A stretch of 19,384 bases of DNA from VBAS01 sp964581455. GTDB lineage: Bacteria > Bacteroidota > Bacteroidia > Chitinophagales > Chitinophagaceae. The DNA lies in the NCBI GenBank assembly GCA_964581455.1, contig CAZOOT010000059.1, positions 1 to 19,384 on the forward strand, given 5' to 3'. Shown here piece by piece: positions 7,916 through 15,358 of the stretch. Position numbers and translations under genes: made by a program. The notes beneath the pieces are model-generated. The model searched no databases, had not been told where the DNA came from, and saw nothing but the letters and a program-made list of their open reading frames with translations. The first letter of the stretch is position 1. Each line of letters begins with the position of its first letter.

Positions 7916-7942
7916 GTGTCCGAAGGACTCCTTTGGAGACAC
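7916..7942. repeat. Imperfect hairpin in the lepA upstream gap
   Basis: The left arm GTG-TCCGAAGG (7916-7926) pairs with CCTTTGGA-CAC (7930-7937 and 7940-7942) around a three-base loop, with one G.T pair and a two-base bulge. It lies in the otherwise featureless 268-base gap between the divergent DUF2165 gene and lepA. It is not followed by a T run on either strand, so a terminator role is unlikely. It may be one copy of a dispersed short repeat. The rest of the gap holds only the lepA promoter-like box. Confidence 0.5.
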
Positions 7943-8027
7943 AACAGCAGCCAATTAGTAGTACTTAGCCGGTAAACAAACTTAAATTCCTCCTTTAACC
8001 GAATGCCAATAAGCCACCCAAAACGCC

Positions 8028-8035
8028 TACCTTTG
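8028..8035 (+). promoter_or_regulatory. Bacteroidota -7 box of the lepA promoter
   Basis: TACCTTTG matches the Bacteroidota sigma-A -7 consensus TAnnTTTG exactly. It lies 28 bases ahead of the lepA ATG, so the leader would be roughly 20 bases. No good -33 TTG element stands at the expected distance upstream. Confidence 0.55.
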
Positions 8036-8063
8036 CCCACCTGAAAAACGAGGGAAAAAGTAC

Positions 8064-9857
8064 ATGAAGAATATCCGGAATTTTTGCATTATTGCTCATA
8101 TTGACCATGGTAAATCGACCCTGGCAGATCGCCTTTTACAAGTAACCCATACCATCAGCGAAAGGGAAATGATGGACCAGGTGCTGGATGATATGGACCT
8201 GGAAAGAGAAAAGGGGATTACGATCAAAAGCCATGCTATCCAGATTGATTATAAACATAAGGACGGGCAAGTTTATACACTGAACCTGATAGATACTCCC
8301 GGACATGTGGATTTTAGTTATGAAGTGAGCCGGGCTCTGGCTGCATGTGAAGGTGTATTGCTTTTGGTAGATGCTGCACAGGGAATACAGGCTCAGACTA
8401 TCAGTAATTTATACCTGGCCATTGAAAATGATCTTGAGATCATTCCGGTGATCAATAAGATTGATATGGATGGCGCCATGGTGGAAGAAGTGAAGGACCA
8501 GATCATTGACCTGATCGGCTGTAAGCCGGAAGATATTCTACTTGCCAGTGGTAAAACTGGAGTTGGTGTTGATGAGATTCTGACTGCAATTGTTGAAAAA
8601 ATACCAGCGCCGGTTGGCGACCCTGTTGCTCCGCTGCAGGCACTGATCTTTGACAGCGTTTATAATTCTTTTCGTGGCATTATTGTTTATTACCGGATAC
8701 TGAATGGCTCTATAAAAAAAGGAGACGAAGTTATGTTTGTTTCCACAAGCCAGAAATACGGAGCTGATGAAGTAGGCAATTTAAAATTTGGCCTGGCGCC
8801 AAAGAATGAAGTGACATGTGGCGATGTAGGTTATATCATTACAGGCATTAAAGTAGCTAAGGAGGTAAAAGTGGGAGATACCATTACCATTGGATCTAAT
8901 CCCAATCCGCAAATGGTGCAGGGTTTTGAAGATGTGAAGCCGATGGTGTTTGCAGGCATCTTCCCTGTTGACACGGATGATTTTGAAGAATTACGGGAAT
9001 GTATGGACAAGTTGCAACTGAATGATGCTTCTCTTTCTTATGAACTGGAAACATCACAGGCACTAGGCTTTGGTTTCCGTTGTGGTTTTCTCGGCCTGTT
9101 GCACATGGAGATCATCCAGGAAAGACTGGAAAGAGAATTTGACCAGACGGTGATCACGACGGTACCCAACGTGGGATTTATTGCTTACACTACAAAAGGA
9201 GAAAAGATTATTGTAAACAACCCGACCGAGTTCCCTGATCCTGTAAGGACAGACAGAATTGAAGAACCATTTATCAAAGCACAAATAATTACCAAGCCTG
9301 AGTATATTGGAAATATCATGACCCTTTGCCTTGGCAAAAGAGGGATTCTGGTAAACCAGCATTACCTGACACAAACAAGAGTAGAATTAATGTTTGAAAT
9401 GCCTTTGACAGAGATAGTTTTTGATTTTTATGATAAACTAAAATCCCAGACCCGGGGTTATGCTTCTTTTGATTATCACCCGATCGGTTTCCGTGAAAGT
9501 GACATTGTGAAAATGGATATCATGCTGAATAATGAAAAAGTGGATGCCCTGAGTGCCTTGATCCATCGGGGCCGTTCACAGGATTTTGGAAGAAAGCTTT
9601 GTGAAAAGTTGAAAGAACTGGTACCCAGGCAGCAATTCCAGATTGCTATTCAAGCTGCAATCGGTGCCAAGATCATTGCCCGCCAGAATATATCTGCTAT
9701 GCGGAAAGATGTAACGGCAAAATGCTATGGTGGAGATATCAGCCGTAAACGTAAACTGCTGGAAAAACAAAAAGAAGGAAAGAAACGTATGCGCCAAATA
9801 GGAACGGTAGAAGTGCCACAGGAAGCTTTTCTTGCTGTGCTGAAGCTGGATGATTAA
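8064..9857 (+). CDS. lepA: Elongation factor 4 (LepA GTPase)
   Basis: 597 residues, the standard LepA length. The GTPase motifs are intact: G1 AHIDHGKST (11-19), G2 in REKGITIKS, G3 DTPGH (77-81) and G4 NKID (131-134). The LepA-specific C-terminal domain is present (EFPDPVRTDRIEEPFIKA, RGYASFDYHPIGF, and the end with GDISRKRKLLEKQKEGKKRMRQIG). EF-4 binds the ribosome and promotes back-translocation or aids initiation and assembly. The ATG at 8064 begins directly at the conserved MKNIRNFCIIAHIDHGK, so the start is secure. It stands alone, with its own promoter-like box and a hairpin terminator. Confidence 0.98.
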   Translation: MKNIRNFCIIAHIDHGKSTLADRLLQVTHTISEREMMDQVLDDMDLEREKGITIKSHAIQIDYKHKDGQVYTLNLIDTPGHVDFSYEVSRALAACEGVLLLVDAAQGIQAQTISNLYLAIENDLEIIPVINKIDMDGAMVEEVKDQIIDLIGCKPEDILLASGKTGVGVDEILTAIVEKIPAPVGDPVAPLQALIFDSVYNSFRGIIVYYRILNGSIKKGDEVMFVSTSQKYGADEVGNLKFGLAPKNEVTCGDVGYIITGIKVAKEVKVGDTITIGSNPNPQMVQGFEDVKPMVFAGIFPVDTDDFEELRECMDKLQLNDASLSYELETSQALGFGFRCGFLGLLHMEIIQERLEREFDQTVITTVPNVGFIAYTTKGEKIIVNNPTEFPDPVRTDRIEEPFIKAQIITKPEYIGNIMTLCLGKRGILVNQHYLTQTRVELMFEMPLTEIVFDFYDKLKSQTRGYASFDYHPIGFRESDIVKMDIMLNNEKVDALSALIHRGRSQDFGRKLCEKLKELVPRQQFQIAIQAAIGAKIIARQNISAMRKDVTAKCYGGDISRKRKLLEKQKEGKKRMRQIGTVEVPQEAFLAVLKLDD

Positions 9858-9861
9858 CACT

Positions 9862-9887
9862 TGCTGTAATTCAATACAGCATTTATT
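9862..9887 (+). terminator. lepA intrinsic terminator hairpin
   Basis: A perfect seven-base stem, TGCTGTA (9862-9868) with TACAGCA (9875-9881), closes a six-base loop and is followed by TTTATT. It begins four bases after the lepA stop and fills the gap to the convergent gene ending at 9891. It may serve both strands, because the minus-strand side has AATTCAA in the loop and a short A/T flank. Confidence 0.65.
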
Positions 9888-9890
9888 CCC

Positions 9891-11432
9891 CTAGTAAGTT
9901 AAGAATACTGAAGTGTCCTGCATTAACGGTATATTAAAATTGAAATACTTATTTAATACCACCGGAAAAGTATTTATAGTACTCATTGTATTATATAAGG
10001 AATTATAATTCCTGTCAGGGAAATAAAAGGCCATATAATTTTTAAAGAAAGTATGTGGCACGGTAGGCCCCCCATCAAAATCTCTGAAACCATGATCGCT
10101 TTGAACAATAATTATAGCAGTGTTATTTGATTGCCGGATAATATTATTGGTAATTTTTAAAATAACATTATTGGTGTACTTCAGATAGGATAAAAATAAC
10201 TGCCGGTTTTTTTGGGTCTCTTCATTAATTACATAATTAAAATCATTTTCTTTCCCGTTCTCATCATAAAAGAAAGGCGGATGCGGAAGGTAAAGATGGG
10301 CGTATACAAATTTTGGCGATTCCTTATCCTTTAAAGGAATTCTCAGCACTGAGTCAATCACTGTATTATTGAAATTAAGTTTATTTGTTTCTTCAGCTTT
10401 AAAGGCTTCATCAGTTTTTTTAAAATAATTTTTGAAGTAGGGAATTGCAAACCTGCCTTCGGCCAAATTCCAAAGTACTTCCCTTTTGATTTTTTCAACC
10501 AGGGTATTGTACATTAAAATGGATTTTTCAGGAAGCACCAAAAAAGTTTCTTTTCTGATTGGCGGGATACCGGCAAATTCGAAAATTGACAAATTATAAA
10601 GATCATAACTGTAATGTTTGAAGATTTGCGGTACGATTGAATATTTCGTGGTTAATATGGCCTGGTTATATTGTTTTGGAAGTATGGAAGTATGACTATT
10701 GATATTTTTAAGATATTCAAAATTCAGATTGGAAGAAATTGAAAATGCAGTCCTGTTGTAATTGCTGATCGGATCATCTGCCACAAAAAATCCGTTTTTT
10801 CTTAAAGTGTCATTGAACGGAGAATTATCAAATTCCATGTATTCCCTGAGAAATTTAGTGCCGGGGTAACTGTCAAATACCAGGAAATAGACATCAGGTT
10901 TTGAAGGAGGCTTTGATAAGCTGTCCAGTTTCATGCTGCTGTTATTGGTCAACAGATTTTTTTTCAACGAATCAGTATGTTTGGTATAAAGTAAAATTGC
11001 ACTATCGGTCAGAATGAAAATAATAAGAAGAAGGTTCAGAAACAGGGTTATCTTTTTGTGTTCTTTTTTCTTTAAGATGATCCAGGTAAAGATGGCTGCA
11101 TATAATACTGCCAATGGAAGCAGGACAGAGTACCTGCCGACGAACCCCCATTTTAAGGTGAGCTGTATAAATTCCTGCAATACCCCAAAGAATAAAACCA
11201 CCGAAGCGTATAAAGTAATTAATAAAAAACATTTATTGAAGTTTCTGATAAATATCCAAAGGAGAACAAAAAATATCAGGCATATAGCAATAATTCTTAT
11301 GAGTGTTTCCAGGGCAACATTCATACTTATAAGGCCATAATACTGGTTATAATTATGGAGTATAAAAAAAACGGGTAACAGCAGACAATGTATTCCCCAT
11401 TTTTGTAAAAATACTTTTAGTGAACTCATCAT
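9891..11432 (-). CDS. Membrane-anchored sulfatase/phosphotransferase-superfamily protein
   Basis: 513 residues. The N-terminal part (1-150) has four to five membrane helices. After a linker comes an alkaline-phosphatase-superfamily domain facing the periplasm: strand VYFLVFDSYPG (181-191, metal ligand candidate D187), a nucleophile region NYNRTAFS (224-231, T228 the likely nucleophile), an HPPF segment (H384) and the hallmark SDHG (445-448). This layout resembles LtaS and lipid-A phosphoethanolamine transferases, where a threonine attacks a phospholipid head group. It is unlike true sulfatases, which need a Cys/Ser in a C/S-x-P-x-R motif that is absent here. A role in decorating surface glycan is inferred from the neighbours. 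The start may be either of two adjacent ATGs (11432 or 11429). Confidence 0.75.
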   Translation of the reverse strand: MMSSLKVFLQKWGIHCLLLPVFFILHNYNQYYGLISMNVALETLIRIIAICLIFFVLLWIFIRNFNKCFLLITLYASVVLFFGVLQEFIQLTLKWGFVGRYSVLLPLAVLYAAIFTWIILKKKEHKKITLFLNLLLIIFILTDSAILLYTKHTDSLKKNLLTNNSSMKLDSLSKPPSKPDVYFLVFDSYPGTKFLREYMEFDNSPFNDTLRKNGFFVADDPISNYNRTAFSISSNLNFEYLKNINSHTSILPKQYNQAILTTKYSIVPQIFKHYSYDLYNLSIFEFAGIPPIRKETFLVLPEKSILMYNTLVEKIKREVLWNLAEGRFAIPYFKNYFKKTDEAFKAEETNKLNFNNTVIDSVLRIPLKDKESPKFVYAHLYLPHPPFFYDENGKENDFNYVINEETQKNRQLFLSYLKYTNNVILKITNNIIRQSNNTAIIIVQSDHGFRDFDGGPTVPHTFFKNYMAFYFPDRNYNSLYNTMSTINTFPVVLNKYFNFNIPLMQDTSVFLTY

Positions 11433-11481
11433 GTTTTTCGAATTTTTAAATCAGGATCTTTCACCTGGTTTGTCTTCTGGA

Positions 11482-11509
11482 TTTGTCAAGATACTGATTT
11501 GTAAATTTC
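11482..11509 (+). promoter_or_regulatory. Possible Bacteroidota promoter in the divergent gap
   Basis: TTTG at 11482-11485, sixteen bases, then TAAATTTC at 11502-11509, which differs from TAnnTTTG only at the last base. It points toward the glycosyltransferase operon starting at 11699 and precedes the possible gene remnant at 11545. The match is suggestive only in such AT-rich sequence. Confidence 0.3.
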
Positions 11510-11544
11510 ATTCCATCTTTCGTGCAAATATTAAGCTCAAAACC

Positions 11545-11698
11545 ATGTTATCCAAATTGATTATTATCTTATTTAAAGCGAAGGTCTATTCGACAACAGG
11601 AAAGTAACCGGTAAAAAATATATATTGGCAGATCATTTCCTAAAAAGTACAGGGATAAATCTTCAATATCCTAATGCTTTGATTGATTATATTGCAAG
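11545..11698 (+). pseudogene. Possible N-terminal remnant of a frameshifted gene
   Basis: An ATG at 11545 opens a short frame, MLSKLIIILFKAKVYS, that stops at a TAA shortly after. In the next frame, open from 11577, the sequence continues as LFDNRKVTGKKYILADHF (from 11586), then LKSTGINLQYPNALIDYIAR up to the start of the next gene. Joined by a one-base shift near 11586-11592, this would be about 50 residues of ordinary protein-like composition with no start of its own in the second frame. I do not recognise the family. It may be a decayed gene whose distal part was lost when the GT39 gene came to lie next to it, or a chance open frame. The remainder of the 266-base gap holds only the promoter-like match. 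Confidence 0.3.
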
Positions 11699-13267
11699 AT
11701 GCCTGATAAAAAAGGAATACATCTTTTCGTGGTTATCGGATTGTTCGTACTGTATCTTATCAATGGACTAATAGCAATCCCCCGGAATTCTGTTACTTAT
11801 GATGAAATGGATCATTGGAGTTATGGCAAAAGGATACTAAAACTTCAACCTGAGAAAATATATCCTTATGATGATGGAAGTGCCATGCCTGTTTCAGGGT
11901 TAAATGCACTGCCAAGAGCTATAGAACAGGTAGTAAATCCTGCATTACTTAAAACAGACGGAGGTTTTAGTGATATCATGCATGGTAGGTATGTTACGCT
12001 TTTTGTTTGCATATTAACAGGCCTTTTTATTTACAGGTGGTCAAAAGAGCTTTTTGGTAATAATGCGGCAATCTTTTCCTTGTTTTTATTTGTTTTTTGT
12101 CCCAATCTGAATGGACATGGCATCCTGTTAACTACTGATGCCTATACAGCACTGTTCACTGTTTCTACCTGTTATTATTTCTGGAAATTCAACAAGCAAT
12201 CAGGCTGGAAATATTTCCTGTTATTCAGTTTAAGTTTAGCTTTTGCACAGTTGGTAAAATATAGTATGCTGCATCTGCTTATTTTACTGGCCATCATTTC
12301 TGTATTACAATTAATTAAAAGGAAAACAATTTTTTCAAACTGGAAAATGAATTTTAAAAGATTGCTGTTATCGGGCATCATTCTTTTATTTGTTATTAAC
12401 AGCGGTTATTTTTTTAAAAATACCGGTAGGACTTTAAATGCAACTGATACCCATAGCAGCTCATTTACCCGGCTTAAATCTTCTTTGATCAGAAATATTC
12501 CCTTACCATTTCCAGGTCCATATATAGAGGGACTTGACCTGACCAAGCACATGAATGAAATGGGTGGAGGAAATCCAAATGTTTCAGGTGAAAACTATTT
12601 ACTGGGTGAAAAAAGAACTGGAACTGGTTTCTGGAATTATTACCTGGTTAGTTTTTTTTACAAAACACCATTAAGCGTACTGCTTATTCTGATTGTTGCT
12701 ATCTTGTTTTTGATCCTGCGAAAAAATAAAGAAGGACATCCCAGTTCCATGATCTTTCTTCTTGGTATTCCTGTTTACTTTTTAATATTGCTCGGTATTC
12801 AATCCAATGCTCAAATAGGGATAAGGCATGTACTGTTTATTTATCCGTTGCTTTATGTATTGGCCGGATCAATCATGGATTTTTCTTTGATTAAAAATAA
12901 GACCAGTTTCATAGTTCCTGCAATTGTGGTTTATGCCGTTGCTACCTATTATTTTTACTATCCCAACCTTATTTCCTATACCAATGAATTTATTGCAGAT
13001 AAAAAAAATGCTTATAAAGTATTTGCTGATTCTAACCTTGATTTCGGCCAGGGCGAAGTAATAATTAAAGAGTATTTAGAAAAGAACAGGGACGTGAAAT
13101 TAGCAGACACAGTGGCTGCTGAAGGAAAATTCGTTTTAGGCATAAATGATTATCTCGATCTGAATCGTACTGGTAGATACGCATGGCTAAGTAAGCAAAA
13201 ACCTGTTTCTCATATAAACTTTTGCTTTCTCCTGTTTTCAATCAGGCAGGAAGACTTAAATAAATAA
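11699..13267 (+). CDS. GT39/PMT-like membrane glycosyltransferase (GT-C fold)
   Basis: 522 residues with about ten membrane helices. After the first helix comes the GT-C catalytic loop motif YDEMDH (34-39) with the paired acidic residues D35-E36. The mid-part has LLTTDAYTALF, and the late part has SNAQIGIRHVLFIYPLLYVLAG. It ends with a periplasmic tail containing YPNLISYTNEF and VFADSNLDFGQG, a block typical of bacterial family 39 proteins. Such enzymes transfer a sugar from a polyprenyl-phosphate donor to a lipid, glycan or protein acceptor on the periplasmic side. The following DPM1-like gene could make that donor. The start ATG is not preceded by a strong ribosome-binding site. Confidence 0.85.
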   Translation: MPDKKGIHLFVVIGLFVLYLINGLIAIPRNSVTYDEMDHWSYGKRILKLQPEKIYPYDDGSAMPVSGLNALPRAIEQVVNPALLKTDGGFSDIMHGRYVTLFVCILTGLFIYRWSKELFGNNAAIFSLFLFVFCPNLNGHGILLTTDAYTALFTVSTCYYFWKFNKQSGWKYFLLFSLSLAFAQLVKYSMLHLLILLAIISVLQLIKRKTIFSNWKMNFKRLLLSGIILLFVINSGYFFKNTGRTLNATDTHSSSFTRLKSSLIRNIPLPFPGPYIEGLDLTKHMNEMGGGNPNVSGENYLLGEKRTGTGFWNYYLVSFFYKTPLSVLLILIVAILFLILRKNKEGHPSSMIFLLGIPVYFLILLGIQSNAQIGIRHVLFIYPLLYVLAGSIMDFSLIKNKTSFIVPAIVVYAVATYYFYYPNLISYTNEFIADKKNAYKVFADSNLDFGQGEVIIKEYLEKNRDVKLADTVAAEGKFVLGINDYLDLNRTGRYAWLSKQKPVSHINFCFLLFSIRQEDLNK

Positions 13268-13274
13268 ATTATAA

Positions 13275-13958
13275 GTGGATCAACAATCAATTTTTGTAGT
13301 TATTCCCGGGTATAATGAAGCCAAAGTGATCAGACAGACGGTAAAAGAAGTATTGGCAGAAGGATATAAAGTAGTGGTTGTTGACGATTGTTCTACTGAT
13401 AATACAAAAGAAGTTTTGAATGATTTACCGGTATATTTTGTCAGGCATAAGATCAATCTGGGACAAGGTGCTGCTTTGCAGACTGGCATTGAGCTGGCAT
13501 TAAAACATGGAGCAGAATATATTTTTACTTATGATGCGGATGGCCAACATGATTGTAAGGATTTAGCCGGAATGCTGGATCTCATGTATCATAAGAAAGT
13601 GGATATTATATTTGCTTCACGTTTTTTAGCCGGATCCAAAACCAATATATCCACATCCAGGAGTTTGGTTTTAAATATAGCCCGGTATATTAATTATCTT
13701 GTTTCTGGTATTTTACTATCCGATGCATATAATGGTCTCCGGTTATTAAATAAAAAAACAGCAGGTAACATTCAGATCCTGGAAAATAAAATGGCACATG
13801 CCACGGAGTTTCAAATAATGGTTGCCAAAAATAAATTTAGCTATGCCGAATTTCCAAATAGTATCCATTACAATGAATACAGCAAGAACAAAGGTTTAAG
13901 GAACAGAGACGGGATCAAGATAGTTTTCGAAATTATTTTACATAAAATCTTCAGATAA
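13275..13958 (+). CDS. DPM1-like family 2 glycosyltransferase
   Basis: 227 residues from a GTG at 13275, which places FVVIPGYNEAKVI at the usual N-terminal strand. The GT-A nucleotide-binding and catalytic motifs are present: VVVDDCSTDNT (D37, D38) and YDADGQHD (86-93). A conserved NGLRLLNKK segment follows later. No C-terminal membrane helices are present, so this is the soluble form of the polyprenyl-phosphate sugar synthase group. Such enzymes use a nucleotide sugar to make polyprenyl-phosphate hexose, the donor for GT-C enzymes like the gene just upstream (7-base gap). It overlaps the DUF2304 gene by one base. Confidence 0.88.
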   Translation: MDQQSIFVVIPGYNEAKVIRQTVKEVLAEGYKVVVVDDCSTDNTKEVLNDLPVYFVRHKINLGQGAALQTGIELALKHGAEYIFTYDADGQHDCKDLAGMLDLMYHKKVDIIFASRFLAGSKTNISTSRSLVLNIARYINYLVSGILLSDAYNGLRLLNKKTAGNIQILENKMAHATEFQIMVAKNKFSYAEFPNSIHYNEYSKNKGLRNRDGIKIVFEIILHKIFR

Positions 13959-14293
13959 TGTCACTCATTCAAATTTTATTAGTCCTGGGTATAATAGTCA
14001 TCTCTGCATATATGTACATTCGTTTACGAAGTACTTTATTTGATGTTTTACTTATCATTCTTTTTTTAATGACCGGAATCTTTTTGGTTCTTTTCCCTGA
14101 TACATCAACTGAAATTGCAAATTTTGTTGGGGTAAGCAGGGGGGCGGATCTCCTGTTTTATTTTTCCATACTGTTTTTGTTTTTCCTGGTTCTTAAATTA
14201 TATTCAAGGTTAAGGAGAATAGAACAGAAATTTACAGAATTGGTAAGAAAGAAGAGTTTGGACGAAGCAGAAGTGCCGGGTAAGAAAAATTAA
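13958..14293 (+). CDS. DUF2304 membrane protein
   Basis: 111 residues with three hydrophobic helices (about 4-20, 28-47 and 64-82) and a charged C-terminal tail beginning LYSRLRRIEQKFTELVRK. The motif FPDTSTEIANFVGVSRGADLLFY is the DUF2304 signature. This family is repeatedly found beside polyprenyl-phosphate sugar transferases, and it may help anchor them or act with a flippase. Its ATG overlaps the GT2 stop (TAATG), so the two are probably translationally coupled. Its stop overlaps the stop of the convergent gene within TTAA (14290-14293). Confidence 0.85.
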   Translation: MSLIQILLVLGIIVISAYMYIRLRSTLFDVLLIILFLMTGIFLVLFPDTSTEIANFVGVSRGADLLFYFSILFLFFLVLKLYSRLRRIEQKFTELVRKKSLDEAEVPGKKN

Positions 14294-15267
14294 TCATTCC
14301 CGCCATTCTTCTTTTTTTTATTTAGTTCCGATTGTAGTTTTAGTTTTTCCTCATTCTTATTTCCTTTCAGATCCATGATGGGATCATCTACAGGTGCCTG
14401 CCCATCCTCCAGTTTAAAATTGAAAACCTTGTCAACATGTACCCATTTTCCTTTTTGCCATTTAAATCCCTCGTAATCTCCATCCGGAACAAAACTTCCC
14501 GGGTTATCTGGTTCATCGGTTTCTGAGATCAGGTGATCCACCAGTATCAATTTCATGTCTTCTTCATAATTCACAAAAGTCCGGGCAGCTTTTTTGTATT
14601 CTAAGCTGAACCTGTGCAGGGTTGGTCTTTTTATACTGTCTTCCTCAAAACTAAAAAACTGGCCTCCAAATACAGGTTCGTTTTTTTGATTAAAGGTTAA
14701 AACCTCGATCCATTTTTTTGTGCTTCTTACTGAATGCCGGTCAATTCCAAATAAGGTATAATAATTTTTTCCCTGGTATTGGGTTTTAATGATATTATAA
14801 TAAACGGCGCCGATCCAGGTAGAATCATAGCAAACTATATTGTTTGGGTTTTCGGCATAATCAGAATTGTCAAACAGAAAAAATCCTTTAAGTGAACCAT
14901 CATTGGTTTTCATTTGAATAAATCCTCTTTGAAAACCCTGATAATCGTCCACTTCCATATACCAGGTAAAAATCCTGAAGCTGCTGTCGGGGGCATAAAG
15001 TTTGGATATGCCCTGAACTGAATCAAATGGATAATAAAATGAATTTTTAACTTTTAATCCCCGGAGCAGGGTAGGTACAAAATCTTTATAAGCCAATAAT
15101 CTTCCCGCAGCTACTGTATCCAGTATCATATATGTGGCTATTTGCTGTAGCGAGTCTTCTTTTATTTGCAATATTTTTTTATCGGCAGCCGATATTTTTT
15201 GCAATTGCCCGTTTACAGACAAAATAAGAATAAGGGAAGATGTTATTAAGAAAAATAGTTTTTTCAC
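14290..15267 (-). CDS. Exported hypothetical protein
   Basis: 325 residues with a clear signal peptide (MKKLFFLITSSLILILSVNG, cut near Q21). I do not recognise a named domain. The mature part is rich in aromatic residues and beta-strands (FRIFTWYMEVDDYQGFQRGF, AVYYNIIKTQYQGKNYYTLFG), followed by a short WQKGKWVHVDKVFNFK block and a lysine/asparagine-rich tail. Proteins of this sort are frequent in Bacteroidota as periplasmic or surface-exposed hypotheticals. It is probably monocistronic: it has its own -7 box at 15294-15301, and the heptose operon ends 91 bases upstream. Confidence 0.7.
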   Translation of the reverse strand: MKKLFFLITSSLILILSVNGQLQKISAADKKILQIKEDSLQQIATYMILDTVAAGRLLAYKDFVPTLLRGLKVKNSFYYPFDSVQGISKLYAPDSSFRIFTWYMEVDDYQGFQRGFIQMKTNDGSLKGFFLFDNSDYAENPNNIVCYDSTWIGAVYYNIIKTQYQGKNYYTLFGIDRHSVRSTKKWIEVLTFNQKNEPVFGGQFFSFEEDSIKRPTLHRFSLEYKKAARTFVNYEEDMKLILVDHLISETDEPDNPGSFVPDGDYEGFKWQKGKWVHVDKVFNFKLEDGQAPVDDPIMDLKGNKNEEKLKLQSELNKKKKNGGND

Positions 15268-15293
15268 AGAAATTGTTTCGTTTTAAACTGATT

Positions 15294-15301
15294 CAAAGTT
15301 A
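15294..15301 (-). promoter_or_regulatory. Bacteroidota -7 box upstream of the exported protein gene
   Basis: On the minus strand the bases read TAACTTTG, an exact match to TAnnTTTG, and stand 26 bases ahead of the ATG at 15267. No clear -33 TTG is found at about 19 bases further upstream. The box suggests that the gene is transcribed separately from the heptose cluster. Confidence 0.5.
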
Positions 15302-15358
15302 CATAGCTTTAGTCAGACGATCGATAACGGCAAATGGTTCCGGAAATTTTATAACTTT

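Noticed and set aside
7858..8040. A 60-codon minus-strand open frame in the gap before lepA
   Set aside because: It contains the hairpin repeat and the lepA promoter box, has no ribosome-binding site, and its composition is not protein-like beyond chance.
9063..9860. Minus-strand open frames inside lepA
   Set aside because: They are antisense to strongly conserved lepA sequence and show no domain or start signal.
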